Below, in pieces: positions 5,463-5,477 of a stretch of DNA of 5,477 bases (within the stretch, counting starts at the first letter, position 1; each line of letters begins with the position of its first letter). Origin of the DNA: Akkermansiaceae bacterium (GTDB taxonomy: Bacteria; Verrucomicrobiota; Verrucomicrobiia; Verrucomicrobiales; Akkermansiaceae); contig JARFRT010000034.1 in NCBI GenBank assembly GCA_029287105.1, forward strand, positions 1 through 5,477, in the 5' to 3' direction. The translations under genes and the position numbers were made by a program. Under the pieces are notes generated by a model. It saw nothing but the letters and a program-made list of their open reading frames with translations. It was not told the DNA's origin and searched no databases.

Positions 5463-5477
5463 CTGTCTCTTATACAC
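5463..5477. other. Residual Tn5/Nextera mosaic-end adapter
   Basis: CTGTCTCTTATACAC is identical to the first 15 bases of the 19-bp Tn5 mosaic end used in transposase-based sequencing libraries. It sits exactly at the end of the window and interrupts the conserved hppA reading frame where the family expects more protein. It is a library artefact, not genome sequence. Confidence 0.97.

Overview
The window carries an ammonium-uptake locus flanked by parts of two housekeeping genes. The protein sequences look like a Gram-negative bacterium: Sec signal peptides, an outer-membrane beta-barrel ending in Phe, a type III pantothenate kinase and a membrane pyrophosphatase. This gene mix, and start sites without Shine-Dalgarno sequences, would fit Verrucomicrobiota or a relative of the PVC group, but that placement is inference and not proven by the sequence. 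The last 15 bases match the Tn5/Nextera mosaic end, so the right edge is a contig end with untrimmed adapter.

Layout, left to right. Positions 1-248 (minus) hold the N-terminal part of a type III pantothenate kinase (coaX), cut by the left edge. A strong minus-strand terminator (301-334) separates it from a first ammonium transporter (358-1860, minus), which has a signal peptide and an unusual acidic N-terminal extension. A 201-bp divergent intergenic region follows, then a second, more standard ammonium transporter (2062-3348, plus) with its own terminator (3369-3401). Next is a small TorF/TIGR02001-like outer-membrane porin (3462-4199, plus) and a terminator hairpin (4241-4274). Convergent to it on the minus strand are a two-helix membrane protein with a zinc-ribbon-like CxxC pair (4273-4764) and, 25 nt upstream of that, the C-terminal third of a membrane-bound pyrophosphatase (4790-5462).

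The main discovery is regulatory. The same sigma-54 type -24/-12 element, TTGGCACG-N5-TGCT with exact GG/GC spacing, occurs three times. All three copies are intergenic and each points at one gene: first transporter, second transporter, porin. This suggests one nitrogen-responsive regulon in which the porin admits ammonium (or another small nitrogen compound) through the outer membrane and two distinct Amt channels carry it across the inner membrane. No glnK/P-II gene, ntrC or rpoN is visible here. The two flanking genes have no such element and look unrelated to nitrogen.
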